From contig NC_092803.1 of NCBI RefSeq assembly GCF_040954645.1, forward strand, positions 61,215,984 through 61,279,983: DNA of 64,000 nt. The letters are read 5' to 3'. Below the pieces are notes generated by a model that was given only the letters and a program-made list of their open reading frames with translations, did no database searches and was not told the DNA's origin. The translations under genes were made by a program, and so were the position numbers. This stretch comes from Diabrotica undecimpunctata. Lineage: Eukaryota; Arthropoda; Insecta; Coleoptera; Chrysomelidae. This document shows, in pieces, positions 1-11,600 of the stretch (positions are counted from its first letter, which is position 1; each line of letters begins with the position of its first letter).

Positions 1-1650
1 TCAGCCCCATATGTCATAATACTTCGCACTAATGTTTTATAAATCTGCGTTTTTGTCTTCATATTTAGGTGTCTATCCCACCATACTGAGTTAAGTTGTC
101 GGATTGCTGTTCTTGTTTGTCCTAATCTTTGTGTAATTTCTTCCTCTGTTGTTGCCTTTTTCGTGATTATAAACCCCAGGTATTTGAATTTATCCTTTCC
201 TTTGATTGTTACGTTGTCATCAATCTGTAGATCTTCTATGTCTTCTTCACTTGTAGAGAGGTACTCTGTTTTCGCGAGGTTAATATCTAGGCCAGCCTTG
301 GTATATTCTTCTTGTAGTTTTTTCATCATGTAGCTGAGGTCGTCTTGGTCTTGTGCAATCACTACTTGATCGTCTGCAAAACTTAATGTATATAGGTATT
401 CGTTCCGTACCGGTACTCCCATGCCTTCGCATTTTCTTTTCCATGTAGTCAAGGCTTTCTCTAAGTATATTTTGAATAGGGTTGGAGACGTGGAACAACC
501 CTGCAGGAGCCCTTTTGTTGTGGTGAAGTCTCCTATGATTCTTGTTCCCATTTTAATGGACACTTTATTTTCTTTATACAGAGCTTTTGTAGCTTCTATG
601 AGTTCCGTCTGTATTTCTAATTTGTACATTGCCTCCCATAGTTCTGACCTTGGTACAGAGTCATACGCCTTTCTCAGGTCCACAAATGCCAAGTGTATAT
701 CTCTATTTTTTGCTTTTTTCTTTTCCAACAGTTGTTCCAGTGTGTATATGTGGTCTATGCATGATCTTCCTGCCGTGAAGCCTGCCTGATCCTCTCCGAT
801 TTTGCCTTTTATCGCTTGCTCTATCTTTTCTCGTAGTATCTTCCCATATAATCTTCCTATTGATGATATTACGCTTATTCCTCTGTAGTTTTCGCATCGT
901 TTTCTATCTCCTTTCTTAAATATAGATGTCATATATGCCGCCGTCCATTCCTTTGGGAGCTGTTCTCCATTTATGGCTTTCTGAAATATCCATTGTATCA
1001 TCCGGTGTAATTTTTTTGATCCGTATTTTATAAGCTCAGGTGAGATGCCTCCAGGTCCCGGTGCTTTCTTATTTTTGATTGCTTTTATGGCCGTTCTCAT
1101 TTCCCTATCTGTTATTTCTATTTCTTGTTGTGGGAATCTGCTTCGTCTTCGCCTGTTTTCTTTTCCAATGAATTGTGGTCTTTGTTCTGTTAATAGTTCC
1201 TTGTAGTAGTCCTTCCATTCTTTGTCCTGTATATTTCCCAATTTAATTTTTTCTTTTGAGTTTTGTTTCAATCCTCTCAGTACTTTCCATGACTCCGAAG
1301 TTCTTGTACCTCCTATATATGTTTCAATATTTAAGCAGATTCTTTCCCATTCTTCATTCTTTTGCTGTGTTATTTGTTTTTTCACTTCTCTATCTTTTTC
1401 TCTATATTCTTTATAAACTTCATCGTTGTTTGTAGTCAGCCATTTTCTGTATAGTTGCTTTTTTTCTTGAATTATTCTTTTTGTTGGTTCATTTATTTCA
1501 TAATAGTGCTGTTTATTTGTTATATGTTCTTTTTCCCCAAGGGCTTCGAATGCTGCTTGCTTTATACTCGCCTTTATATGCTCGTATATTTCTTCGATGT
1601 TGCCGTATCTGAATTCTATTAATTTTTGGTCTAGACGTTGTTGGTATAGA
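1..1650 (-). mobile_element. LINE reverse transcriptase fragment, reading frame open to the window edge
   Basis: On the minus strand one frame stays open from about 1650 down to base 1, roughly 545 codons, and leaves the window without a stop. It reads as the endonuclease-RT linker and reverse transcriptase of a non-LTR retrotransposon. An alpha-helical, Lys/Glu-rich linker (about 1645-1100) is followed by RT motifs: KKAPGPGGISPELIKY (about 1070), ENYRGISVISSIGRLY (about 880), EDQAGFTAGRS (about 790), FVDLRKAYDSVPRS (about 690), GLLQGCSTSPTLFKIYL (about 510) and the catalytic YTLSFADDQVV (about 390-365). The codon register was checked at 3-14, 372-380 and 1617-1622 and agrees. The 5' end abuts Tigger-like sequence near 1650. 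No stop or frameshift was seen, so this copy is young or slowly decaying. Clade is uncertain. Confidence 0.85.
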
Positions 1651-1960
1651 GAAACTACGTGCCGCAACTAATAAAGAATTCGATACTGCAATGGTCAAAT
1701 GGTTTACCGTAAACAGGGCTGCGAATGTTCCAGTAAGTGGACCACTGCTTCAAAAAGCAACAGTTTTCGCAGGCGCTAGGTGGTGGTCCTAATAGACAAG
1801 ATGCGGAAAGTGCTTTAAACGTTGTAAGAAATTTTATCCAAAGATTGAAGAAAAAGCATACAACTGTTTCACATATTTAGAAAATATGATAGATAGAATG
1901 ATACTGGACAAGTTAAAGCAGTCAAAAATGACAGACTTTTTCCAATTGCAAAAGCAATAG
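1642..1960 (+). mobile_element. Internally deleted Tigger/pogo-like transposase relic
   Basis: At 1642-1790 the plus strand encodes a CENP-B/jerky-type helix-turn-helix segment (EKLRAATNKEFD, then MVKWFTVNRA and VPVSGPLLQKA), stopped by TAA at 1789. Directly after, 1800-1960 reads as the far C-terminus of the same superfamily (AESALNVVRNFIQRL, then LKQSKMTDFFQLQKQ and TAG at 1958). The DDE catalytic core that should separate these parts is absent, so this is an internally deleted, non-autonomous relic. Family assignment rests on the Tigger-style HTH and the short TDFF-type tail. Frameshifts separate the C-terminal pieces. Confidence 0.6.
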
Positions 1961-2633
1961 TTTATGTTATCCTTGAAAATACGCTTTATACATTATGTAG
2001 TTGGAAAAAAATGTAAGTACAGATTTTTTGTTTTAACGTATATCATTGACAATAAAAGTAAACAACTTTTTTTCAACAACACCATTCAAACAATACTTAG
2101 CATCTTATAATAGCATCTACTGTTTTCTTATTAGATCCCTAAGAGTGCAAAAAAGTTTTATAGCTTTATAGATTTATAACTTTTAAATTGAGAATACCTG
2201 TAAATGAAATCGAATATAATGATTTACAATCTTTACTTAAATTGTCTATTCTTGAAGAAATGTGATAAAAGGTTTACTTCCGTACTCCCTGTAGAGACAC
2301 TAGATCTCAAGACATTTTATTTAAAATTCCCTTATAGAACTTATATTTTAAATAAATCCATACAGAGAATTTGTAGAAATTCAAACTAATTTAATAGCAC
2401 AACTATTATTTGGATTTATCTCAGATTTATGTCATTCGATTAAATCAAAACATGATTCAGTCCATATTAGTGAAAGGGATGTGAACCAGGATAGTTCTCC
2501 ATCCAACAAAAACGCAAAGTTTATAATGGGTCAACTAACGAATTTGAAGTATGAATTTTTGGATCATCCTTCCTCTTCGCCCGACTTTATCCACCATCAA
2601 TTTAATCTACTTTAAAGAAATTTGTGGTAAGAA
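1961..2633. other. AT-rich sequence without recognised features
   Basis: About 670 bp of AT-rich sequence upstream of the first in-window CAP-G exon. Only short chance ORFs are present. I see no domain, repeat arm or RNA gene. Confidence 0.4.
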
Positions 2634-3410
2634 AACACTCAATTTGGTCCATTACAACTTTAATCTATCCTGAAATACTCCAGTCGTCAGAGTCGAAAAT
2701 GCCACTGAACCTCTAAAAATCATACGAACAAGCTGAATTTTGCCGAAAATTTCTTTTTGAGGACGCTAAAAAAGATACAAAAAAGTTTTCCTCTTTTACA
2801 CCTGGGATTTCCCCAAAAACCCCCCACATAGAAGGGGGAAAAACGGAAAAAAAATCGATTTAACAAGAATCTATACGCCATAGAAAAAAATTTCTCAAAT
2901 AAAAAATGTAGCTAAGATAATTTTGAACAATAACGTTTATTAGCATTTTTTGTGTAGAATTAACAGTTCTCTCAGAAAACATCGATTGAAGCGATCGGCG
3001 ATTTTGAATGTCAGTTACGCGTACGAAATCAGTGCTTAATAAAATTTGTCTCAGCTCGACAGTAAAAATTCAATTACTTTTTATCCAAGTGTCCTAAAAA
3101 TCAAGATGGGTTTTAAAGGTAAAGAGTGCAGCTTTCGTATGCAATTTTTGTATTTTGCCGCAAATGAACTGTTTTTATAAAGGTGTTTAAATAAATAAAC
3201 GTGGCGCGACTTTTGCATATTTTATGATTCTCATGAAATCAATACAATGTATCCCTTTCATTGACCGGCCACTGTGGAGTTTCCATACCTAAAATATAAT
3301 CTTCAAAACCTACAGCATGAACTTTTAGTTTTGAATTTTGGCAACAAATGTGAGGCATTTGAAATAAGCTTAAAAAACGCACATTACAAACAATCTAAAA
3401 CGTTTAAGTT
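2634..3410 (+). repeat. Left arm of a long inverted repeat flanking the Harbinger element
   Basis: This segment is an imperfect reverse complement of about 6048-6690. Anchor matches include AAGCGATCGGCGATT (2990-3005) against AATCGCCGATCGCTT (6424-6438), GGCAACAAATGTGAGGCAT (3340-3358) against ATGCCTCATATTTGTTGCC (6175-6193), and CCAGTCGTCAGAG (2681-2693) against its counterpart near 6637. By eye the arms look roughly 70-80% identical, clearly more diverged than the inner Harbinger terminal repeats. They may be an older fold-back element that the Harbinger entered near its centre, or two inverted copies of one repeat. Confidence 0.65.
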
Positions 3411-3549
3411 TACGTTCACACAGACTGTTATGGCGCGATCAGCGATGCGATGCTTTGCTATGCTATGCGTTACATAGCCAGCTATTATCTGTGGGTGGTT
3501 CAATACAATGATATGCTTGTGAGCTAGTCGCCACCGTGATCTTTGCTGT

Positions 3550-5475
3550 GTCGGATGTGACGATGGAAAGAAAACTGAAATATATCTTGGCAGAAAATTC
3601 ATTGTTAAAGTACAATATTTTCAAAAAGTGTTTAAATAGAAAACGTAAATTGATTCATAAAATGAATAGAGAAATGGCGACATTTGGAGAGTTTCATCAT
3701 TTACCTATTTGCTAAACTAATTATGCATCCTGATAAATTTCGAGAATATTTTCGGATGTCTTTAGAAACATGCGACTACATTCAGAGAGGTATAACTCCT
3801 TGCGTAGAGAAAATGCACACAAACTGGAAGAAACCAATAGGTGTTAAAGAACGGCTTACAATAACTTTAAGGTAAGTTTGAATATTAAAATAGTACATCG
3901 AATATTTTCATAAATTTGCCAAAAAAAATACAGAGAGTCCCGTTCGCGAACGATCACACTTCAGGGTTAGAAACTTACTTAGAACTACATAATTAGATTT
4001 CATTGGGATATATAAACAGTGGGGTGTCTATCGAATATAGTCTGTCAATGGTGCAACTGTAATATTGAGTATAAAAAATACACAAGAATAATAGAGTAAC
4101 GTTTTATTAATATACGTATACATTTTTATAGTTGTAAATCAGATAGGGTGGAATCTGACGTAGGTGAACCAAACGGAATCCCTGCAACTATACTCGTATG
4201 GGATTGTTCGTGTTATTGTTGTTGGTTGTGAACAGTACAATTATACAGAAGCTCATGCATCTTAAAACGGAACCACATTTTAGTGTCCTTAGTCTGTGAT
4301 ATATTATCATCTGTAGTATATTCTTCAGTTAGAATCCCATTATCTTGTGATAACAGGTCATGCTCATCATTAAGTAAATCGCTGTGAATATTCTCAGACA
4401 TCATACCACTTTCTTCAGTTGATGGTAGATTGCCAGTCATGTTGCGACGTGCCATTAAATCTTTTAAAAAAATTAAACTTATAAAATGTGTCCAAGATGA
4501 TGTAAAAGAAGAAGGTGTTGCATCTCCCGATTCAGGTTTCGAAATTTTTTTCAGTTTGGCCCTAAAACATCCCTTACAAATTTCCGCCGTTTTTTGGCTG
4601 CATCATCTGAAAGAAATCAAATCGTTTATTAAAAGACATATTACTACGCCGTTTTTGTTTCATGATCTATCCTACAAAACATTTTTTTTCAGATTCCTTG
4701 CCACTAGGATGTCTTATAGAAGTTTAGCATTCACTTTTCGTTTAGGAGTCTCGACAGTTGCAAAGATAGTACAAGAAATTTGTTTAGCAATATGGAAAGT
4801 TTTGCTTAAGAAACACATGCCTGCCCGTACAGAAGAAAGAATTAAATGTCCTGCCCAGAGCGGATCGATATTTTATAATTACAAACAATATTTTTCGTTT
4901 GTATTACAAGCTGTTGCTGATCCCAATTATAAGTTTATTATTATTGAGGTTGAAGCTTATGGTAAACAAAGTGATGGTGGAATTTTTAACTCGTCAGAAA
5001 CTTAAACTTATTAAAAAATAAATTAAATTTACCTGATGAAACATTACTACCTGACTCCGATATAAAATTTCGTTATTACTTAATTGAAGACGGAGCTTAT
5101 CCGTTAGCACACTACTTAATGCGACCATTTTCCCGTAGACAGCTTAATAATGAAATTGAGAATTTTAATTATCGCCTATCTAGAGCTAGAAGGTGTGAGG
5201 AATGCGCTTTTGGCATTTTGGTTGCTCGTTGGAGAATTTTAACAAAGGCGATAGAGACAAAACCTTCATCTGCGTAAAATATAGTTAAATGTGTTTGTTT
5301 ATATATTTTAATGCACAATATTTTAATTGATCAAGAAGGCACTAATGCGATAAGTAACAGCAATACTGTGAGCAACAATGTAACTGATCAGTCGGCAGTT
5401 CGTGGAAGCAACAGATCATCACAACAAGCATATTCATTGAGAGATACTTTAAAAACATATTTGTTAACTCATTAA
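3550..5475 (+). pseudogene. Harbinger DDE transposase (DDE_Tnp_4-like), intron-containing, broken
   Basis: Exon 1 starts at the ATG at 3550 and ends at AAG|GTAAGT (3871). It encodes the N-terminal helical region (MHPDKFREYFRMSLETCDYI). Exon 2 begins after a TTTTTTTTCAG acceptor (4693), giving LRFLATRMSYRSLAFTFRLG. The catalytic signature follows: AVADPNYKF (first Asp, about 4915), YYLIEDGAYPLAHYLMRPFS (second Asp, about 5085) and SRARRCEECAFGILVARW (Glu, about 5195). The C-terminus continues as HNILIDQEG to YLLTH and a stop near 5473. At least three lesions break it: a 1-bp shift near 3705, one near 4995 that ends the frame at 5005, and a stop with a shift near 5275. Residual similarity is strong, so decay is recent to moderate. 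Confidence 0.8.
4213..4610 (-). pseudogene. Harbinger accessory DNA-binding protein (MADF/BESS-like), antisense in the transposase intron
   Basis: Lying entirely inside the transposase intron (3872-4692) on the opposite strand. A CAG acceptor near 4598 leads into a basic segment (DAAKKRRKFVRDVL, and RAKLKKISKPESGDATPSS after a frame change) resembling the C-terminal half of MADF domains. An acidic Ser/Thr linker follows, then KMWFRFKMHELLYNC, which resembles a BESS motif; the TAA stop is at 4213. MADF-type partner proteins are known in PIF elements of insects. The N-terminal half of MADF was not located and at least one frameshift is present. Domain identity is inferred from pattern only. Confidence 0.45.
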
Positions 5476-6047
5476 AACTTTCAATACATTATATTGTATA
5501 CGTAGGTGTTTTTGGGGAATTGTTTATTACTATCATTAGCAGCATTTAACTTTTATTGTCTTGATTATTTGGGTATTTTCATACTGGAAAAATAATTATT
5601 ATTTATTAACAACATTTTTGACAGAATGTTTTTCCAATTACAAACACCTCAAATAAGCAAGAACATAATGTAGTAACGTAATTATTAATAAACAGTAATT
5701 AATACTTAAATACTTACTTGTAACTCCTCTGCAACATCAACCCATAATTTATTCACCTTGTCCCTATTCTGATAGCCTTTTGATCGTTGATCTCATAGGG
5801 CCGGATGAATTCTGACATTGTTTATTAATTTTTCCACATCCATATCTCTCGCTAGACATGCGACTACTGGTGATGGAATCAAACATTCTTGAAAACCAAA
5901 CCGAAACGCTTACTAGCCACTACTAGCATAGTATCGCACTAAATCGCACGCTATTTGAGCACGGCAAAAAGTGTTTGATATCATCGTATAGAAAAGCATC
6001 GCATCGCTGATCGCGCCATAACATTCTGTGTGAACGTACACTAAAAC

Positions 6048-6690
6048 TGCTCTTTTTTAATTACATTAGTACGTTTTTCAAAAGTACTTAACTTCTGCTA
6101 TAAATTACACCCAAAACCGTGCAATTATTTGTAATGTAAAAGTTTAAATTCTGCGTTTTTGGTCATATTTCAAATGCCTCATATTTGTTGCCGAAAATCA
6201 AAGACTAGTCTCCAACAATGGAAATTTCACTACGACCGGTCAATAAAAATAATACATTTTATTGATCTCACGAGAATCATAAAAAATTGCAAAAATCGCG
6301 CAAAGTTTATTTATTGAACAGCTTTATAGAAACTGATTTCATTTGAGGCATAATACTAAAATTGCATACGAAAGTTACACTCTTTATCTTTGAAACGCAT
6401 TTTATTTTTTATCGATAGCACACTCTGAATCGCCGATCGCTTCAAGCGTTGTTTCTGAGAGAACAGTTCATTCTACGCAATAAGTGATACTAAAATTTTT
6501 TTTCTACAGTGTACAGATTCTTGGTAAATCGATTTTTTTACGTTTTTATCCCCCCGCTACGAGGGAGGTTTAAGGGGGAAGCCTGAGCATTAAAGTAGTA
6601 AATTTTTTGCACCTTTTTTGGGGTCAAATCTTTGACGACTGGACTAAAAAGTTTCTTACCCATTAGTCATTTTATATTGAAAAATATTTG
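6048..6690 (-). repeat. Right arm of the long inverted repeat flanking the Harbinger element
   Basis: Reverse-complement partner of 2634-3410. It shares the GACGACTGG outer end (about 6637), the AATCGCCGATCGCTTC block (6424) and the TTGTTGCC block (6186). It ends about 275 bp before the first in-window CAP-G exon. It has no coding content. Confidence 0.65.
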
Positions 6691-6966
6691 GCTTAGCTTA
6701 TTGAAATTACCCGTGATTAAAAAAAAATTAAAAAAATAGTGCGTTACCATAATAACGATGAATAACTGGGATTTTATATTGAAAATAACTTAAAAAACTT
6801 TTTATTATATATTATTTTATATGATTAAGAATTTTTACATTGCCATAGTATCTATATTAACAGTTTTGTTGTCAAATATATGCTTGAGGAATGTGTGGCA
6901 AATCTACAATAATAAATAGAAGAGCTTTTTCTCGCAGAATCCCGTTAAGTATCTAAATTATTTCAG

Positions 6967-7178
6967 ATCTCAGAAAAGCAGCAAGTCCTTTGTTCTGGAT
7001 TTTTCGATAAATGTGAAGAAGTAAACGAGTTTGTCAAATCAACACTAATTAAATCTTGGTTGGACTTTTACGATAACGATATACTAAAATTTATGAAGTC
7101 TTTGAGGTTGGATGCCGATGAAAAGGACATCAAAGATACGATTGAAATATTCGAAAAAGTGTTAGGAGTAATATTTGA
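6967..7178 (+). CDS. NCAPG: CAP-G exon a (first in window)
   Basis: Acceptor ATTTCAG at 6960-6966 and donor GA|GTAAGT at 7179. It begins in phase 0 (ISEKQQVLCSGFFDKCEEV) and ends two bases into a codon. The peptide, with SWLDFYDNDILKFMKSLRLD, fits the HEAT-repeat region corresponding roughly to residues 230-300 of other CAP-G proteins. The following intron (7179-13992) holds LINE and Gypsy gag debris. Confidence 0.9.
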
Positions 7179-8552
7179 GTAAGTATTTAAATAAACGTAA
7201 AAACTTTTAATAGTATATTGTAACAAACCAATCTCTGACGCTGCGCCTCTGGAGGAGCCGTAATATGATTTTCAAACCCCATTATGTGGCATTTCGAGTG
7301 AGATGGATCAGTTACCTGGGTGGTCTGATTGTATTGTATATATTTTATTTTAACAGATGTGAATAGAACAGAAAAAGACAGTATTCGAATTATATTTCTT
7401 CTTCTTCTTAACATGCCATACACCAAAGTGCGTAGGCGACTATCTCATTACTAGAATTCTGTTCTTGGCGGCGTGACACAGCTCGCCTGTATTGTGTATT
7501 CCTGTCCATTCTTTAATATTCCTTAACCAGGATAATTGTTTGCGGCCGGCTCCTCTCCTACCTTCGATCTTCCCTTGTAGGATTAACTGTGGTATTTCAT
7601 ATTTTGCTCCTCTCAATATGTGCCCAAGGTAACCAATCTTGCGTTTTTTAATTAATTCAAAGAGTTCTCTTTCCACGCCGGCTCTCTTAAGGACGTCATC
7701 GTTTCGAACTCTATCCACCCAAGGTATGCGCATCATTCTTCTCAATGACCACATTTCAAATGCTTCAAGTTTGTTGATAGATGTTTTTTTCAAAGTCCAC
7801 GTTTCCATGCCATAAAGCAAGATGGACCATATGTAGCACTTGACCATTCTGTAGCGTATTATATTTAGGGAGTTAAAAGTGAGTTTCGGTAGTAGTAATT
7901 CGGACTATTTTCTCGGGTGTAAGATCGTTAACTGAAAGTTACAAATAAAGTGATTCGCTAATTACATTCCATATTGGACATTCGTGTTGGTATAAATAAT
8001 TAGTGTTTGTTAAGAAATAACAAAGTGCTTCGTTAGATACTCGGACACTTTTTCTAGTTAACTTGTAACCGTTTCAAAAGTTTCAAAAAATTCATTATAA
8101 ATGAGTCGAGAAAAAATTTTAGTATAATTTTGAAAACATTTTCTTAACACAAAAAAAATTGAATTTATAAATAAGTTAAAATAGCGCTATTTTAACTTAT
8201 TTATAAATTCAATTTTTTTTGTGTTAAGAAAATGTTTTCAAAATTATAATAAAATTTCAGAGAAGCATTTATTAGATTAAGACGATTTTGTATTATTTAT
8301 TTTTGAGATGTATTAGCAGCAATTTTATTTACCAAACTAATTTTATTTGGTGAGTTAACAAAAATTTTTTTCTTTCTAGTTCAACTTTGTAAGATATTTT
8401 GTCTTTTTTAGCAGCTCTTGATAATAATTGTAAACACAATTGAAAGCTCGAGATAATAAATAGTTAACCAATAGCCCTTTTTATTGACTCCAACCCATCC
8501 AAAACATTTATATATTTTTTCCAAACGAGTCATAAGTACTTCTTTTTTCTTA

Positions 8553-8630
<78 letters not shown>

Positions 8631-11600
8631 TTTATGATATGTGTTCTAAGCAGTCAGGCCATGGAGTGGGATGTCTTTAATCTTTCCTATCAGCCTCTCT
8701 TGGCTAACTCTTGTTTCTTCCGACCCCGAATGGCGACTAGGTTTCCGAAGGCAGACGGGTCACTATATTTCCTTCTCCTAAAACTCGCCAACACGCTTGG
8801 CCAGCGCGGCGTTTCAAGGCCAAATTTCCCCTCATGATGGATATATCAAGTGTACGGCCCTCAGTCCCCGGCGGTTGCAATTTTCCTGACCAAGTTGGCG
8901 GTCAGAACAGTGTTGGAGCAGAGGGTGCTTAGAATCACCGGTAGAGATCAGGCCACCAAAACAAACTACAAATGCATATATGTGCCTACAATGTACAAAC
9001 TTTATCAACAGAAGCATCAATGATAGAACTGGAGAATGAACTACAACACATAAAATGGGATATAATCGGTATAAGTGAAGTTAGGCGTCGAAAAGAAGAT
9101 AAAATAATACTTAAGTCTGGAAATATGTTCCATTTCAGAGGAAACGAAGATTCATCTGTTGGAGGAGTGGGTTTTTAATCCGTAACATCCGTTTAACACT
9201 GAAGTTGAAAGAACAAAAATGATCCTCAAAAAGAAAAGTGGAAGCTGGCTGTTCCCAGAAGATATAACACCTTACGAAGAAAATATTAAGACTAGTTTGG
9301 ATACACACGACTTAGAGAATATCAGCATCAATGAAATGAACAATATTACTCAAATATTGAAAGAAGCTGAAAAGAAATACTGTCCTCGTCCTGAAAACAA
9401 TAACAAAAAATTAAACCACAACACAAAACATCTTCTAGAGGGAAGAAGAAAACTTAGGGAAAATCAGGATCATAACCAAAATGAACTAAGAATTTTGAAT
9501 AAGAAAATTAAAAAGGAAGTTAAAAAAGATATGAGACGATACAATACGATGGAAATAACTAGAGTAATAGAAGAAAACAAAAGCTTGAAAGTACTCAGAC
9601 AGAGCATGTCCATTGGAAAAAAAACGTCCACAAATTAAGAAATGAACAGGGGCAAATCATTGAGGATAGAGTTCAAATTATGAACACGATAGAGAGTTTT
9701 TATAGACACCTATACAAAGAACAGCAATGTAACCGGAGTGGATCATTACCAAAGATAATAAATCAAGGATCTGAAATTTTACCGGACGTAACACCCAATG
9801 AAGTTCGAAGGTCAGTGCAAGAAATGAAAAACAATAAGTCCCCCGGAGGCGATGAAATAGTGGCAGATGCCTTGAAAGTGGCTGGAAAAAGATTATGGCA
9901 GGTCCTTGCCAAACTATTCACTAGATGTTTGCAGGAAGCAATAACACCAACCCAGTGTTATAACGCAGAAATTATCATACTTCATAAAAAAGGGGATACT
10001 ACCGACCTCAGGAATTACAGGCCCATAAGTCTACTTTCACATATTTATAAACTATTTACAAAAATAATTACGAAACGACTAGAAAATAAATTGGAATTTT
10101 ATCAGCCCATAGAACAGGCGGGTTTTAGAAAAGGCTATGGAACAAACGATCACCTACTGGTAATAAAAAATCTTATAGAAAAATGCACTTAGTGTAATAA
10201 ACCACTAGCTTTAATATTTGTCGACCATGAAAAGGCATTCGACACCGTAAATCAACAAAAAATGTTGGAAGCCTTGACAGAATTCCGAATTGACTATCGG
10301 TATATAAATATAATTAAACACATATACCAAAACGCAACAGCCAGTGTTAGAGTGGGTGATCGTCAAACCCAGAAATTCCCGATACAACGTGGAGTACGCC
10401 AGGGGGACACCATATCGCCGAAACTGTTCACTACGCTTTTGCAATATATATGTAAAAGGGCAAAACTGACCGACAAGGGCATAAACATAAACGGAGAAAA
10501 GCTTAGCCATCTAAGGTTTGCAGATGATATTGTACTAATAGCTGATAGGATAGATGAGGCCAAAGAACTTTTAAATCAGCTCTACCTTTCCTCGCTAGAA
10601 GGGGGATTGAAAATAAATATATCTAAAACCCAGATGATGACAAATCTTGTAGTCAGCGAAGATATATGCGTAGGAACAAGATCCATAGACCAGGTAATGG
10701 CCTATAAATACCTAGGTCATGAGATTCGCATAGGAAAAGATAACCAAACCGTTGAGCTTCTTCGTCGTATAAGACTGACTTGGGCAGCCTTCGGCAAGCT
10801 GAACCATATTTTCAAATCAGTGTGTTTTGCCAGTGTTAACTTACGGTGCGGAAACGTTGACCATGACAAGGAGAACAGTTCAAAAGATCCGTGTGTGTCA
10901 AAGGGCGATGGAGCGTGCTATGTTGGGCGTTTCACTACGAGACGAGATCCCAAATCGCCAGCTACGACAAAGAACAGGAGTGGCTGATGCAGTAGAGAGA
11001 GTAGCAACACTGAAATGGAACTGGGCAGGTCACGTAGCTCGAATGACAGATAATAGATGGACAAAGCGGATACTGGAATGGAGACCAAGAGATGATGCCT
11101 ACCGAAACAGAGGTCGTCCACCAACACGTTGGACTGACGATCTAAAACGTTGTCATAGGAATTGGATGCAAGAGGCACAAGATCGAAATAGATGGAAAAT
11201 TATGAGGGAGATCTATGTCCAGCAGTGGATAAGCGAAGATTGAATGATGATGATGTGTTCTGAAACTCAACCCTATATCTCTTTATGGTATATGGTATGT
11301 TCCTATTAAACGGACTCATGGTTTCGTTCAGCTAACTACTTAGAGGATAAAAAGAAATAAATTGTATCATTTTCTTCATAACCACCAGCAGTTGGATAAA
11401 TCAGGTTGTACCGATTTCGATGTGAACGAATTTCGAAATTTGGGATAAAGTATAATTTTATTTTCATATATTGCTCATTCATAATATAATGCCATGATAT
11501 TAAATGTTTGTTTTCTTAGGATACGACTTCAATCTTAGTTTTGTATAAACACTTCTCATGGTAATTGAATACTGTAAACACAAATTGGTATTTTAATATC

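Larger units (their letters stand above)
3411..6047 (+). mobile_element. PIF/Harbinger DNA transposon, decayed
   Basis: The element is bounded by terminal inverted repeats that are almost identical over about 45 bp. The left end starts CGTTCACACAGACTGTTATG (about 3413) and carries GGCGCGATCAGCGATGCGAT; the right end (about 6045) gives CGTTCACACAGAATGTTATG on the minus strand. Inside are a plus-strand DDE transposase with one intron and a minus-strand MADF/BESS-type reading frame. The two-gene content matches PIF/Harbinger elements, which need a transposase and a DNA-binding partner. Frameshifts in the transposase suggest it is no longer autonomous. The exact target duplication was not resolved. 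Confidence 0.75.

Noticed and set aside
280..498. 72-codon minus-strand ORF and other short frames (421-789, 703-897) at the left edge
   Set aside because: They are alternate-frame shadows of the continuous LINE RT frame that runs through 1-1650.
4430..4692. 5' part of a 191-codon plus-strand ORF (4430-5005) as transposase N-terminus
   Set aside because: The acceptor at 4692 and the continuity LTITLR|FLATRMS show this part is intron; the real N-terminus is the exon at 3550-3871.
8484..8837. 117-codon ORF with a long Tyr-Ile repeat
   Set aside because: It is the translated (AT)n microsatellite plus LINE leader sequence.
10211..10563. Minus-strand ORFs of 99 and 66 codons across the RTE-like LINE
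   Set aside because: Antisense shadows of the RT domain, with no recognisable protein sequence.
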